Assembly (NCBI GenBank): GCA_964491265.1 | Contig: CAZBFP010000002.1 | Coordinates: 1-64,000, forward strand | DNA length: 64,000 bases | Reading direction: 5' to 3' | Origin: JBBAGC01 sp964491265 | GTDB taxonomy: Bacteria; Spirochaetota; UBA4802; UBA5550 | Part shown: positions 44,458 through 53,604 of the stretch, one piece after another | Layout of the letters: every line of letters starts with the position of its first letter | Numbering within the stretch: position 1 is the stretch's first letter | Position numbers and translations under genes: made by a program | Notes under the pieces: generated by a model | The model's input: only the letters and a program-made list of their open reading frames with translations | What the model was told of the DNA's origin: nothing | The model's database searches: none

Positions 44458-44672
44458 GGAAGAGCTGGTAGCAGTTTAATTTTGTGGGTAATGTCATTCC
44501 TGCGCATGCAGGAATCTCGTAACCTTGATTCTTTCAGGAGATTCCGGCAGTGCAGTCACGATGACTGCCTGCAAGCACGAAACAGGATGTTTCTATAATG
44601 CTTGCCTACGTTATCACTTCGGCCGGAATGACAAACTTTTCCCCCTATAATTCTACTACTACCGGAAGAGCT
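44458..44672. mobile_element. Family B MITE-like element with 9-bp target duplication
   Basis: A 197-bp element (44467-44663) is bounded by the direct repeat GGAAGAGCT at 44458-44466 and 44664-44672. Its ends, GGTAGCAGTTTAATTTTGTG and the inverse of TATAATTCTACTACTACC, match at 16 of 22 positions. Inside, GTCATTCC at 44493 and GGAATGAC at 44625 are inverted, and ATTCCTGCGCATGCAGGAAT forms a small hairpin. No coding sequence. Two related copies lie at 18379 and 52926. It fills much of the 394-bp gap before glyS. Confidence 0.75.
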
Positions 44673-44819
44673 CAGTTTTAGCCTCCTAAAAATTTATTGA
44701 CTCTTTCAGCACACTTTGAAATATCTCTATAGACATTGAATCGGGTTTTTTCTTCCGCTGCTGTTTTTATGGCTGATTCCGGCAGCCGGTGCAGTCATTT
44801 TATATTATGGAGTCTGAAT

Positions 44820-46898
44820 ATGCTTAAGAATGCTAATTTTCTCTGCGAAATCGGTACTGAAGAAATTCCGGCAGGTTATATACCTCCGGCAATAGCTTCA
44901 ATTGAAAATATTATTAAGGAAAAGCTTCAGGGGAACCGTGTAGATTTTTCTGAAATTGCTGTTTATGCAACTCCGCGTAGATTCTCCATTCTGATATCAG
45001 GGCTTGCATCTGATCAGAGGGAGGAGGTTATTGAGCTTAAGGGCCCATCTGCTAAGGCTGCCTACGACGGGGATGGAAATCCCACAAAGGCGCTGCAGGG
45101 ATTTCTCACCGGGAATGGAGTTTCCACTGAGGATGTGACTGTAAGGGCTACAGATAAGGGTGACTATATTTTTGCTTCAAAAAAACTTGAGTCCGGTAAA
45201 ACCGAAATTATTATCCCTTCGATTATTGAGCATATTGTCTCTACACTCTCTTTCCCCAAGAGGATGAGATGGAGCGATAAAAAGGTTACCTTCCCAAGGC
45301 CGATTGCCTACTTTCTCATTCTTTTTAATGACAGGCCTGTACCTTTTGAAATTGAGGGTATTAAGGGGGGGAATAAAACAAGGGGACATTTTGTCCAGTT
45401 CAACGAAATGATAGAAATTAATTCTATCAGCGAATATGAGGATAAATTGAAAGCACACGGTGTTATTTTAGACCAGGTTGAGAGGAAGGAGCTGATACGG
45501 GGTCAGCTTTATAAGGCTGCAGAGGGTGCGGGTGGTGTTTTAATTGAGGATGAGGACCTTCTTGATACTGTGACATACCTTGTTGAGTCTCCCCATGTGA
45601 TCGCATGTGAGTTTGAGAGCCGTTTCCTTGAGATACCCGATATTGTACTTATTGCGGAGATGAAGGAGCACCAGAAGTATTTTGCTGTTTCAGATAAGTC
45701 GGGAAAGCTTATTAATAAATTTCTTGTTACCTCAAATAATCCTCCAAACAGCAATATAGTAAAAGGGAACCTTAAAGTAATATCTGCACGTTTTAGTGAC
45801 GCGGGATTTTTCTATAAAGAGGATGCCAGGCTTAAACTTGCAGAGAGGGTGGAGTCTCTTAAAAATGTACTTTTCCATAAGGAGCTTGGCTCCATATATG
45901 ATAAGGTTGAGAGGATGAGAAAGGGGGCTGAAAGTTTGTGTGACGCTCTCTCACTTGACAGCTCTGTGAAATCGAAAGCGGACAGGGCGGTTTATCTGAG
46001 CAAGGCTGATCTTGATACAGCAATGGTTTATGAGTTCGCATCTCTGCAGGGTCATATCGGGAGAATATACGCACTTAATGACGGCGAGGATAGAGAGGTT
46101 GCAGAAGCCATATATGATCAGTACAGGCCGAAATTTCATGGTGATGAAATACCCGCTGCCATAGTTTCAGTGATTGCTTCTTTAAGTGAAAAGATCGATA
46201 ATATATTCGGTTCATTCTCTGTGGGGAATATCCCTAAGGGATCACAGGACCCCTACGCACTGCGGAGACAGGCTAATGCTATTGTTGAGCTTATAATAAG
46301 GAACGGACTCAATTTCCAGCTTAAGGATGTTCTTAACAGTGTGGCCGGGAATTATAAGGATGGGGCTGCTCTTGTTGACAAGATTATTGAGTTTATAAAT
46401 GTGCGGGTAAAAACTATTTTTACTGATGAGGGATTCCGCTACGATGAGATTGATGCCTCACTTGTTCATGGTGATACAGATTACCTTGAACTGCACAAAA
46501 GGGCAGGGAGTCTCCATAAGTACAGGGAGAATGAAAAGTTTTCAGAGCTGCTCCTTGGATTAAAGAGGATGAATAATATATTAAACGGATTCAGAAAAGA
46601 TAATAAAGAATATGTGCTTAAATTCAGTGAATCTCTTCTTGAAGAAAAAGAGGAGAAGGAGCTTTATACATTTTTTAATGAAAAGCAGGATCAGATTAAG
46701 AGCCTTATAAAAGAGAGCAGATATATTGAGCTTTTTGAGCTGATTACGGCAGGTAAGCCTTTAATAGATTTATTTTTTGATAAGGTTCTGGTAATGGATA
46801 AGCGGATTGAGGTGAGGGATAACAGGCTTTATCTTATTGAAAGTATACTGAAAAATCTTTCAGCGATTATCGATTTTTCAAGGATTAGTGATAAGTAG
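44820..46898 (+). CDS. glyS: Glycyl-tRNA synthetase beta subunit
   Basis: 692 residues from ATG 44820 with GGAG 8 nt upstream; an earlier start at 44736 is rejected for lack of a site. GlyS beta-chain start FLCEIGTEEIPAGYIPPAI, mid-protein KEHQKYFAVSDKSGKL and GKADLDTAMVYEF-type HD-like region with QDPYALRRQANAIVELI. The beta chain works with the alpha chain GlyQ in an alpha2-beta2 enzyme that charges tRNA-Gly. glyQ usually lies just upstream but is not in this window. Confidence 0.94.
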   Translation: MLKNANFLCEIGTEEIPAGYIPPAIASIENIIKEKLQGNRVDFSEIAVYATPRRFSILISGLASDQREEVIELKGPSAKAAYDGDGNPTKALQGFLTGNGVSTEDVTVRATDKGDYIFASKKLESGKTEIIIPSIIEHIVSTLSFPKRMRWSDKKVTFPRPIAYFLILFNDRPVPFEIEGIKGGNKTRGHFVQFNEMIEINSISEYEDKLKAHGVILDQVERKELIRGQLYKAAEGAGGVLIEDEDLLDTVTYLVESPHVIACEFESRFLEIPDIVLIAEMKEHQKYFAVSDKSGKLINKFLVTSNNPPNSNIVKGNLKVISARFSDAGFFYKEDARLKLAERVESLKNVLFHKELGSIYDKVERMRKGAESLCDALSLDSSVKSKADRAVYLSKADLDTAMVYEFASLQGHIGRIYALNDGEDREVAEAIYDQYRPKFHGDEIPAAIVSVIASLSEKIDNIFGSFSVGNIPKGSQDPYALRRQANAIVELIIRNGLNFQLKDVLNSVAGNYKDGAALVDKIIEFINVRVKTIFTDEGFRYDEIDASLVHGDTDYLELHKRAGSLHKYRENEKFSELLLGLKRMNNILNGFRKDNKEYVLKFSESLLEEKEEKELYTFFNEKQDQIKSLIKESRYIELFELITAGKPLIDLFFDKVLVMDKRIEVRDNRLYLIESILKNLSAIIDFSRISDK

Positions 46899-46912
46899 GA
46901 TTAATAGGACAG

Positions 46913-46974
46913 GCCCCCTGTCTACCCCGGGAGTACTTCTTCGCTGTGCTCAGGGCGCCCCAAAGGGGGCACGT
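46913..46974. repeat. Family C repeat end with an internal insert
   Basis: GCCCCCTGTCTACCCCGGG, about 25 bp, then CCCCAAAGGGGGCACGT. Removing the roughly 35-bp middle restores the terminal repeat of family C (GCCCCCTGTCCCCC then AAAGGGGGCACGT). It lies 15 bp after the glyS stop. Confidence 0.55.
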
Positions 46975-47044
46975 AGAAGGAACACTTTTTTTCTAAAAAT
47001 CCTGGAAGAGGCATAAGAATATTTTATAATTTGTTTATATATAT

Positions 47045-47078
47045 AAAAAACCGGTGCTTATTAAGACACCGGTTTTTT
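47045..47078. terminator. Bidirectional terminator
   Basis: AAAAAACCGGTG pairs with CACCGGTTTTTT across a 10-nt loop. T-runs on both strands. It separates glyS (plus) from the lipoprotein gene (minus). Confidence 0.9.
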
Positions 47079-47099
47079 TTGTCTTTATTACATATTTAT

Positions 47100-47564
47100 T
47101 TAAGGTATATAAACCTTTGCATATCCGCTTACTTTGCTTATATGTGTTTTATCGTTATAGTCTGTAGTTGCATTACCTGTGTAACCGTTTTCAGCTGTTT
47201 GATCTTCAAGCGGATCATCCCAGTGAATAAAACCGACTCTGTAAAAATAGACTCCGGAATCAAGAATCGTTACGGCGCCTGAGTCCGTATATGATTTTGG
47301 ATTGCCTGAAATTTTTTGGATCATTATATATGGAGCATATTCATCATTTTCATATTCTGACCTGTATATTTCCACACCGATGAAGTCATCTGAGTAGTCT
47401 GTTTCTGACCAGCTTAGAATGACATTGTTCCCACTGATTTCGGCATCAATAGAAAATGAAGCCCGGTTTGTGATCTGCCCCTCCACATAATCTGAAACAT
47501 AGGAGCAGCCTGTAAGTGAATAGAGTAAAAGAAGAATTACTGTTATTGATTTTATATATTTCAT
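47100..47564 (-). CDS. Lipoprotein with fibronectin type III-like domain
   Basis: 154 residues. Signal peptide with lipobox LTGC (Cys at about 20). The mature part reads NNVILSWSETDYSDDFIGVEIYRS, then GVYFYRVGFIHW, a pattern like Fn3 domains on cell-surface proteins. No catalytic motif. It follows the outer membrane protein gene by 19 bp, so both probably act together at the outer membrane. Confidence 0.75.
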   Translation of the reverse strand: MKYIKSITVILLLLYSLTGCSYVSDYVEGQITNRASFSIDAEISGNNVILSWSETDYSDDFIGVEIYRSEYENDEYAPYIMIQKISGNPKSYTDSGAVTILDSGVYFYRVGFIHWDDPLEDQTAENGYTGNATTDYNDKTHISKVSGYAKVYIP

Positions 47565-47583
47565 GATTTAACCTCAAACTTAT

Positions 47584-48864
47584 TTATATTCTGAAAAAGA
47601 TATTCCCTTCAATAGACCACTTGTCTGCTGTTTCAGCAAGCATTCTCAATTCCCTGGAGAAATTTCTCTGTGCAACAAGGCCGGCCCCGAACATGGGTAT
47701 GTCAAATTCAGCACCTATGATCCATCCGTAAATATCGCTCCCTTTTTCAGGTTTATTTCTATGAATTGCCACAGCCGGGTCCCAGTACCGGCTCATCCCT
47801 GTGTATGCTTTAAATCCAGCTGCATCAGGAGCCCTTACAGGATCAATATTGAGCAGTACATACCACTCCTTCGATTTTGCCGGATCTATCTTTTCCCCAT
47901 CGCTTTTTCGATATATCTTCTCTGTAATGTACTGGAGAGAGCCTGAGCCTTCTATTGTAAAGTTTTTAGAAAGCCTTTGTGTTATGTTAAGGTTGAGGAG
48001 GAGGAGCTTGGCTGAATCTTTAGAATAATCGCCTGACATATCCTTCCCTGCTGTGGTTTTAACCCAGACAGAGTCAAAGGGCTCGTCATTATATGCTGCT
48101 GTATATTCAAAACCGGTTTCTATTACAGGGAAGTAAATAGACTGATTAACGCCGAAAAATGCAATAAGGGGATTCAGCGTAAGATCTACCTTGATAGATT
48201 CAGGTTTTCCGTCATCAAGGTTCATGGAATATCCTGCAGCACCCATAAATTCCATGGCCAGAAAGTATTTTCTGTAATGAACTTCAGGATCAAAGTAGCT
48301 TATTGTCCCATCCTCTTCCGGTACATATTCATTGTTTACAATTATGCCTGCATGAACAGTAAGGTATGGTCTCCATAGCAGTGACAGGGCGTATATATCA
48401 TCAAAGAACTGGGAGTGCTTGTAGTCGGTAATGGTTTCAGTTCCTGCCGGGTGTCTGTCAATCTCTAATGTTTTGGTAAGCCCGTAGTGGAAACCTGTTG
48501 CAGTGAATGCCATAATTAAATCGGTCTCTTCAGGGGACTCCCTGTGTTTGCCGAAGGGTATGGCCAGTGTCATACTCCCGTATGATCGCACCAGATTAAG
48601 ATCTGTGGGCTCGAATGCGCCTTCTCCAAAATTTGCCCCTGCGTTATATGTATTCACATTAAATCCGAAAACCCAGTTGATTTTTCCGTAAATATCGAAG
48701 TAGAAGTTTTTACCTTGAAGTATATCCCATCTGTCAAGGAAAAGCCCCTGAACTGTATCGCTCCTTGAAACAGAGTTGTGAAGTGTTGATGCTTCGTAAA
48801 CCTCTGAGTAGGCATTAATTGTTAGAAACAAAATGAAAGAAAAAAGACAAAATAATTTTTTCAT
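47584..48864 (-). CDS. Outer membrane beta-barrel protein, unknown family
   Basis: 426 residues. Signal peptide MKKLFCLFSFILFLTINAYS. The mature chain is built of alternating strands rich in aromatic residues (KNFYFDIYGKINWVFGFNVN; YIFKRY-type turns) and ends EGNIFFRI, which differs from the classical terminal Phe. Expected to be a 14-18-strand barrel. No family name is claimed. Upstream partner of the Fn3-like lipoprotein gene. Confidence 0.72.
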   Translation of the reverse strand: MKKLFCLFSFILFLTINAYSEVYEASTLHNSVSRSDTVQGLFLDRWDILQGKNFYFDIYGKINWVFGFNVNTYNAGANFGEGAFEPTDLNLVRSYGSMTLAIPFGKHRESPEETDLIMAFTATGFHYGLTKTLEIDRHPAGTETITDYKHSQFFDDIYALSLLWRPYLTVHAGIIVNNEYVPEEDGTISYFDPEVHYRKYFLAMEFMGAAGYSMNLDDGKPESIKVDLTLNPLIAFFGVNQSIYFPVIETGFEYTAAYNDEPFDSVWVKTTAGKDMSGDYSKDSAKLLLLNLNITQRLSKNFTIEGSGSLQYITEKIYRKSDGEKIDPAKSKEWYVLLNIDPVRAPDAAGFKAYTGMSRYWDPAVAIHRNKPEKGSDIYGWIIGAEFDIPMFGAGLVAQRNFSRELRMLAETADKWSIEGNIFFRI

Positions 48865-49033
48865 AATAATAATTTTCCCAGCAGATAAATTTTCTTAATA
48901 TGATAAGTCTTTATATAATTAGTGGTAAAATTATCAATAAAAAAAGCTTACCCAGACTGTTTTTTCCAAGTATTGGATTGCGAAGGAATAATATTGTATT
49001 GAATAAAAAGTAATATACAGGTAATCTGTCCGG

Positions 49034-50872
49034 ATGAATGAGGTAAAGGAATATATATTAACTGACTGGCTCCCTGTTACAAAAAAGGAGGCCCTGCTGC
49101 GGGGATGGGATGAACTGGATATTCTTCTCTTTTCAGGGGATGCCTATGTGGATCACCCTTCATTCGGTACTGCAGTTATAGGGAGACTTATAGAGAGTAT
49201 GGGGCTCCGTATCGCCATTGTACCTCAGCCGAACTGGCGCGATGACCTGAGGGATTTTAAAAAATTCGGCGCACCCCGTCTTTTTTCTGCTGTAACAGCC
49301 GGAGCAATGGACTCTATGGTGAATCACTACACAGCAGGGAAACGGCTCAGGTCTGATGATGCATACTCCCCTGCAGGCCGCAGCGGCATGAGGCCCGACT
49401 ATGCTGTTGCCGTGTACACAAAAATTCTGAAAGATTTATACCCGGAAACCCCAGTAGTAATCGGGGGAATCGAAGCATCCCTGCGCCGCTTTACACATTA
49501 CGATTACTGGTCCGATTCTTTAAAGCCTCCAATACTTGCTGAAAGCGGAGCTGATCTCCTTATCTACGGGATGGGGGAGAAACCTCTTATGGAGCTTGTG
49601 AAACTGGCGGCAAAAAACATCCCTCTCCAATCACTGAAAAATCTCCGCCAGAGTGCATATCTTGCCGGCATTGACGAGAAGCTTCCGGAAATGAAAAATG
49701 TTGAGGATATTGAGCTTTATTCACATGAAGAGTGCCTTGGAAATAAAAAAAAGTTTATGGAGAATTTTTTAATTACTGAAAAGGTCTGCTCCGGTAAGGG
49801 GGATGTTAGACTTATTCAAAAATGCGGAGATTATAAGGTTATTGTTAATCCTTCATGGGGGAGCTTAAGTTCCGATGAAACAGACAGAGGTTTTGACCTT
49901 CCATATACGCGAATGCCTCATCCGAAATATAAAAACGGCGGTGTCCCTGCATATGATATGATCCGTCACTCTGTTACCACTCACAGGGGGTGTTTTGGCG
50001 GGTGTTCATTCTGCGCTATTTCCGCTCACCAGGGGAAGTTTATCAGCAGCAGGTCAGAGAAGTCGATTCTCAGCGAGGTTGAACAGGTTGCTGCCATGCC
50101 TGACTTTAAAGGTTATGTTTCAGATCTGGGGGGGCCATCTGCAAATATGTACAGAATGGGTGGTGAGGATTTACTTATCTGCGGAAAGTGTATCCGCCCG
50201 TCATGCATATATCCGGGGATCTGCTCTAACCTGAATTATAACCATTTGCCGCTCATTGACCTTTACAGGAAGAGCGGGAAGATTAAAGGGGTGAAGAAAA
50301 TTTTTGTTTCAAGCGGTGTCCGCTACGATTTGTGCATGCCTGAAAAAAAGACTGATTCTGAGAGGAATTTTTGCGGTCCCTATATTGAGGAGCTGGTGAA
50401 GGAGCATGTTTCAGGGAGACTTAAGGTGGCCCCTGAGCATACCTCTGACAAGGTTCTTAATCTTATGAGGAAGCCCTCTTATAATTTATTTGTAAAATTT
50501 AAAAGTTTATTTGAAAGAATTTCAGAAAAAGCAGGGCTTAAGCAGCAGATTATTCCATACTTTATTGCGTCACATCCCGGCTCGGACATTGAGGATATGG
50601 CAGAGCTGGCTTTTAAAACAGCAGATGAGGGACTGAAGCTTGAACAGGTGCAGGATTTCACTCCCACCCCAATGACACTTTCTTCAGTTATTTATTATAC
50701 AGGTATTGAGCCATATACAGGGGAGAAGGTTTATTCTGCAAGGGGGAAGGGGGATAGGGAGAAGCAGAGACTGTTTTTCTTCTGGTATCTTAAGGAGAAC
50801 AGATCAAGGATCAGGTCTATGCTTAAAAGCATGGGGCGCATCGATATCGAGAAGAAGCTTTTCAAAGGATAA
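49034..50872 (+). CDS. ygiQ: YgiQ family radical SAM protein
   Basis: 612 residues. Radical SAM site CFGGCSFCAISAHQGK (CxxxCxxC) near 318-325, an N-terminal domain with VVIGGIEASLRRFTHYDYW, and the C-terminal FTPTPMTLSSVIYYT motif of the UPF0313/YgiQ family. The reaction is not established. Cytoplasmic. It stands alone; no strong ribosome binding site is visible before ATG 49034. It is convergent with the sfsA fusion gene. Confidence 0.92.
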   Translation: MNEVKEYILTDWLPVTKKEALLRGWDELDILLFSGDAYVDHPSFGTAVIGRLIESMGLRIAIVPQPNWRDDLRDFKKFGAPRLFSAVTAGAMDSMVNHYTAGKRLRSDDAYSPAGRSGMRPDYAVAVYTKILKDLYPETPVVIGGIEASLRRFTHYDYWSDSLKPPILAESGADLLIYGMGEKPLMELVKLAAKNIPLQSLKNLRQSAYLAGIDEKLPEMKNVEDIELYSHEECLGNKKKFMENFLITEKVCSGKGDVRLIQKCGDYKVIVNPSWGSLSSDETDRGFDLPYTRMPHPKYKNGGVPAYDMIRHSVTTHRGCFGGCSFCAISAHQGKFISSRSEKSILSEVEQVAAMPDFKGYVSDLGGPSANMYRMGGEDLLICGKCIRPSCIYPGICSNLNYNHLPLIDLYRKSGKIKGVKKIFVSSGVRYDLCMPEKKTDSERNFCGPYIEELVKEHVSGRLKVAPEHTSDKVLNLMRKPSYNLFVKFKSLFERISEKAGLKQQIIPYFIASHPGSDIEDMAELAFKTADEGLKLEQVQDFTPTPMTLSSVIYYTGIEPYTGEKVYSARGKGDREKQRLFFFWYLKENRSRIRSMLKSMGRIDIEKKLFKG

Positions 50873-50875
50873 GAT

Positions 50876-51967
50876 TTATTTTATAAATCTTCCAAAGCGG
50901 AGCTTAAGTACCATATCCCAAAACCAGGATTTTTCAAGGGGGTTATCCGGGAAGTAGTGCAGGTGGCTGCCGCATCTGCAGTCAGTGGAACCGAAATTTT
51001 TTACAGGCTCCCCCGAATTTTCAATTAGTATTTCCGCCAGTCCGCATTCTGTGTACTCATCTGTTATTATGGGGATGTCTGCTGCGATTTTCATTTCAGC
51101 TGAGATATAGTCCATATGCCAGTGTCTCTTCTTCGTCTTTTTTCTGTGGTGCTCAATTCTTTTAAACAGATTATTTCTGCCGCTGCCGCAGTATACATAG
51201 TATCCCGTTTTAAATTCAAGATTCCCTAATGATCCGCATTCAAGTATCCGGTCTGTATCATTCCATAAAACAATATAGTAGACCCCTGAGGGTTTTACAT
51301 CCGGTATAATAAGGGGGACTTTATTCAGCTTAACAATATTATAACTGCTGTCATATTCAACTGAGTAGGGGAGAATCTCCACTCTGCCGGAATATTTTTT
51401 TATAGTTTCATAAAAGTTATAGTCTGTGTGAAAATTCGGCACAAATGCGGTGATGCTGCTGTGTAGAATAAGAAAAAATAGTTTTCCTCCCTCTGTTGAT
51501 GCAAGGGCTTCTATGTGTGCTGCTCCCCTGGAACTTACTGCATCAGGGAATGAGGCAATATTTTTAAAAGCCAGTGTGCAGGACTTTATCTCCAGGTAAG
51601 ATTGAGCCCTGTCTTTCTGAAGGAGGAAATCGAACCTGTGATTCCCGTATGCAGGCTCGCTTCGTATAATTGAATAATCTGCAAGTTCCGGAATAAGTCC
51701 TTTGCTGAAAAGTTCAGGGAAGAGGGAATTGCTCCTGGCTGAATCTATCATTACAGGGAAGTTCTTGTGGATGATATAGAGGAGCCTGTAGCGGTATTTA
51801 CCTGCTGATGGTATAAGCAGCACACTGTTTCCAGGAATTGCCAGCTCAGAAAGGCGCCCTGTGTTAGGAACATATACATCTTCAGTTTCATTATCTATTA
51901 ATACCTGAGATACGAACCGGTTTATCCGTTTTTTAAAAACAGCTTTAATGTAATCAGGAGCGGTCAT
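50876..51967 (-). CDS. sfsA: SfsA nuclease fused to a DUF123 (GIY-YIG-like) domain
   Basis: 363 residues in two parts. Residues about 1-220 match SfsA: FVSQVLIDNETEDVYVPNTG, and NHRFDFLLQKDRAQSYLEIKS carries the D...ExK residues of a PD-(D/E)XK nuclease. Residues about 230-345 match DUF123: GVYYIVLW, GYYVYCGSGRNNLFKRIEHH, HWHMDYIS, ECGLAEIL and GSTDCRCGSHLHYF. DUF123 is a GIY-YIG-like fold, found alone or fused to other repair nucleases. A role in DNA or RNA cleavage is likely but unproven. Start ATG 51967. Confidence 0.9.
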   Translation of the reverse strand: MTAPDYIKAVFKKRINRFVSQVLIDNETEDVYVPNTGRLSELAIPGNSVLLIPSAGKYRYRLLYIIHKNFPVMIDSARSNSLFPELFSKGLIPELADYSIIRSEPAYGNHRFDFLLQKDRAQSYLEIKSCTLAFKNIASFPDAVSSRGAAHIEALASTEGGKLFFLILHSSITAFVPNFHTDYNFYETIKKYSGRVEILPYSVEYDSSYNIVKLNKVPLIIPDVKPSGVYYIVLWNDTDRILECGSLGNLEFKTGYYVYCGSGRNNLFKRIEHHRKKTKKRHWHMDYISAEMKIAADIPIITDEYTECGLAEILIENSGEPVKNFGSTDCRCGSHLHYFPDNPLEKSWFWDMVLKLRFGRFIK

Positions 51968-51984
51968 TTATATAGGGGGGTGAT

Positions 51985-52012
51985 TATCCGCGGGGGGGAT
52001 CCCCCGCGGATA
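51985..52012. terminator. GC-rich hairpin
   Basis: TATCCGCGGGGG pairs with CCCCCGCGGATA across a 4-nt loop, 6 bp beyond the enoyl-CoA hydratase stop and 17 bp before the SfsA start. No T-run follows, so it may slow polymerase or stabilise the 3' end rather than terminate strongly. Confidence 0.55.
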
Positions 52013-52018
52013 TTAATC

Positions 52019-52801
52019 CTATTTATCATGAAATAGAGGTTTTCTTTTTTCAATAAAGGCATTTACAGCCTCTTCCTTATCTTCTGTGCCGAAACAGTAA
52101 ATAGACTGAGCCTGCTCGAACATGAGGCCTGCATATGTGTTCCCTTCTGCAGCAACATTAACACCCCATTTCCCGAATCGTACAGCTGATGGAGGGAGGT
52201 TAGCTATTCTTTTAGCAAGTCTTAAAGACTGCGATTCAAGATCTTCAGGTTTTACCAGGTATTCAACAAGTCCTATTCTGTATGCTTCCTGGGCGTCAAC
52301 CTCCTCTGTACAGAGAATCATCTTTTTAGCCTGGCCTATTCCTACAAGCTTTGTGAGTCTGGTTGTTCCTGTCTGGTCTGCAGTAAGCCCGAAGCGTACT
52401 TCAGGGAGTGCAAGGCGGGCACCTTCTGCCGCTATTCTTATATCGCAGCTTAAGGCGATTTCAAGTCCTGCACCATAGCATAGGCCTTTAATTGAAGCAA
52501 TTACAGGGATTGGGAGTTCCTGGAATCTGCTGAAGGTTCTCTGGAGAAAATTCAGGTTATCCTTTACAAATCTTGTATCCACTGCTTTTAAAAAAGCAAG
52601 ATCAACACCTGCGGAAAAGTGATCCCCTGCTGACTGAAGAACTGCAGCCCTGAGATTATTATCTTTAGAAAGCTCCTCCTGGATATCAGCAAGAGTAAGC
52701 ACAACCTCTTTATCAAAAAGGTTGAGACCGCTGGGGTCATTGAGTGTGATAAAGGCGATATGCCCCTCTTTAGTCAGTTTTACTTTCGGTTCCCCGCTCA
52801 T
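52019..52801 (-). CDS. Enoyl-CoA hydratase/isomerase family protein
   Basis: 260 residues from ATG 52801, with GAGGTG upstream; a GTG three codons earlier is rejected. Crotonase fold: DHFSAGVDLAFLK (oxyanion loop), SIKGLCYGAGLEIALSCDIRIA, and the position of the second catalytic Glu in ALPEVRFGL. The family hydrates or isomerises enoyl-CoA in fatty acid or amino acid breakdown; this member's substrate is unknown. Single gene. Confidence 0.9.
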   Translation of the reverse strand: MSGEPKVKLTKEGHIAFITLNDPSGLNLFDKEVVLTLADIQEELSKDNNLRAAVLQSAGDHFSAGVDLAFLKAVDTRFVKDNLNFLQRTFSRFQELPIPVIASIKGLCYGAGLEIALSCDIRIAAEGARLALPEVRFGLTADQTGTTRLTKLVGIGQAKKMILCTEEVDAQEAYRIGLVEYLVKPEDLESQSLRLAKRIANLPPSAVRFGKWGVNVAAEGNTYAGLMFEQAQSIYCFGTEDKEEAVNAFIEKRKPLFHDK

Positions 52802-52925
52802 AATTAGCACCTCTTAATTTGGAATAATTTCACAGTAATGTATAGATTTTTTTGTTTATAAGACAATCATATATTTGATAAAAAAATCTTCAAGCAGTAT
52901 TTAATTCACAGGGAGTAGGGGCTGC

Positions 52926-53060
52926 GGTAGAATTTTGTAGGTGGTGTCATTCCCGCGCATGCGGGAATCTCATAACCTTTATTTTTGGCGGGAGATTCCG
53001 GCTTTACATTGTCACTTCGGCCGGAATGACAGGCTTTTCTCACAAGGTCCTTCTGTTCCG
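52926..53060. repeat. Family B repeat
   Basis: GGTAGAATTTTGTAGGTGGT, then the hairpin ATTCCCGCGCATGCGGGAAT and, after GATTCCGGC, the inverted GGCCGGAATGAC. The right end has decayed, so no clear target duplication can be recognised. It lies in the 270-bp gap between the enoyl-CoA hydratase and NYN genes. Confidence 0.65.
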
Positions 53061-53072
53061 GCAGCAGTTTAT

Positions 53073-53591
53073 CTATTCAGTATTCTTCTTTTTGCGGGTG
53101 AAGACCTTCTGCCAGTATGAGATTTCATCATCTGTGACACTGGGGTTCTCTTTTTCGATGGAAATTTTTTTCAGCTCAAGTTCCTGATTGTACTCATCAA
53201 TTGTTTTATTAACATAATCAGCAAATTTTTCGCTCTGCATGGTTTTAGCGCCGAATCTTTTTACATAAAAAAGTATATCCTTGTCAGAGGTGATAACAGT
53301 TGTCATTTTAGGGTTTACATCTTTTTTAATGAACTGTTTAATGAGGTAATCAGCAGAGTAATCGAGGGAGTAGTAAATATCAATTGATCCTGATTTCTCA
53401 CTTGTTGCTGTTCCAGCAGCACCCTTTCTGCCGTCAAAAACAATGCGGATTGTGGACTTCTTTATCTTCTGGAACTCCTTCATTTTTGTCAGGAGACCAT
53501 CCCTTGCCCTGTCGAGCTGGCTGTAATACATCAGCTCCTCCAGGTCGGGGAATTTATAGATAAGATTAAATCCGTCAATGAGAATAGGCAT
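53073..53591 (-). CDS. NYN/YacP-like PIN-fold RNase
   Basis: 172 residues. NYN domain: LIDGFNLIYKFPDL with an acidic start, IVFDGRKGA, and DKDILFYVKRFGAKT, matching the YacP/Rae1 family of PIN-like ribonucleases. Such proteins cut ribosome-bound mRNA. It follows the aminotransferase gene by 13 bp on the same strand, so may be cotranscribed. Confidence 0.85.
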   Translation of the reverse strand: MPILIDGFNLIYKFPDLEELMYYSQLDRARDGLLTKMKEFQKIKKSTIRIVFDGRKGAAGTATSEKSGSIDIYYSLDYSADYLIKQFIKKDVNPKMTTVITSDKDILFYVKRFGAKTMQSEKFADYVNKTIDEYNQELELKKISIEKENPSVTDDEISYWQKVFTRKKKNTE

Positions 53592-53604
53592 AATGAACTT
53601 CTAC

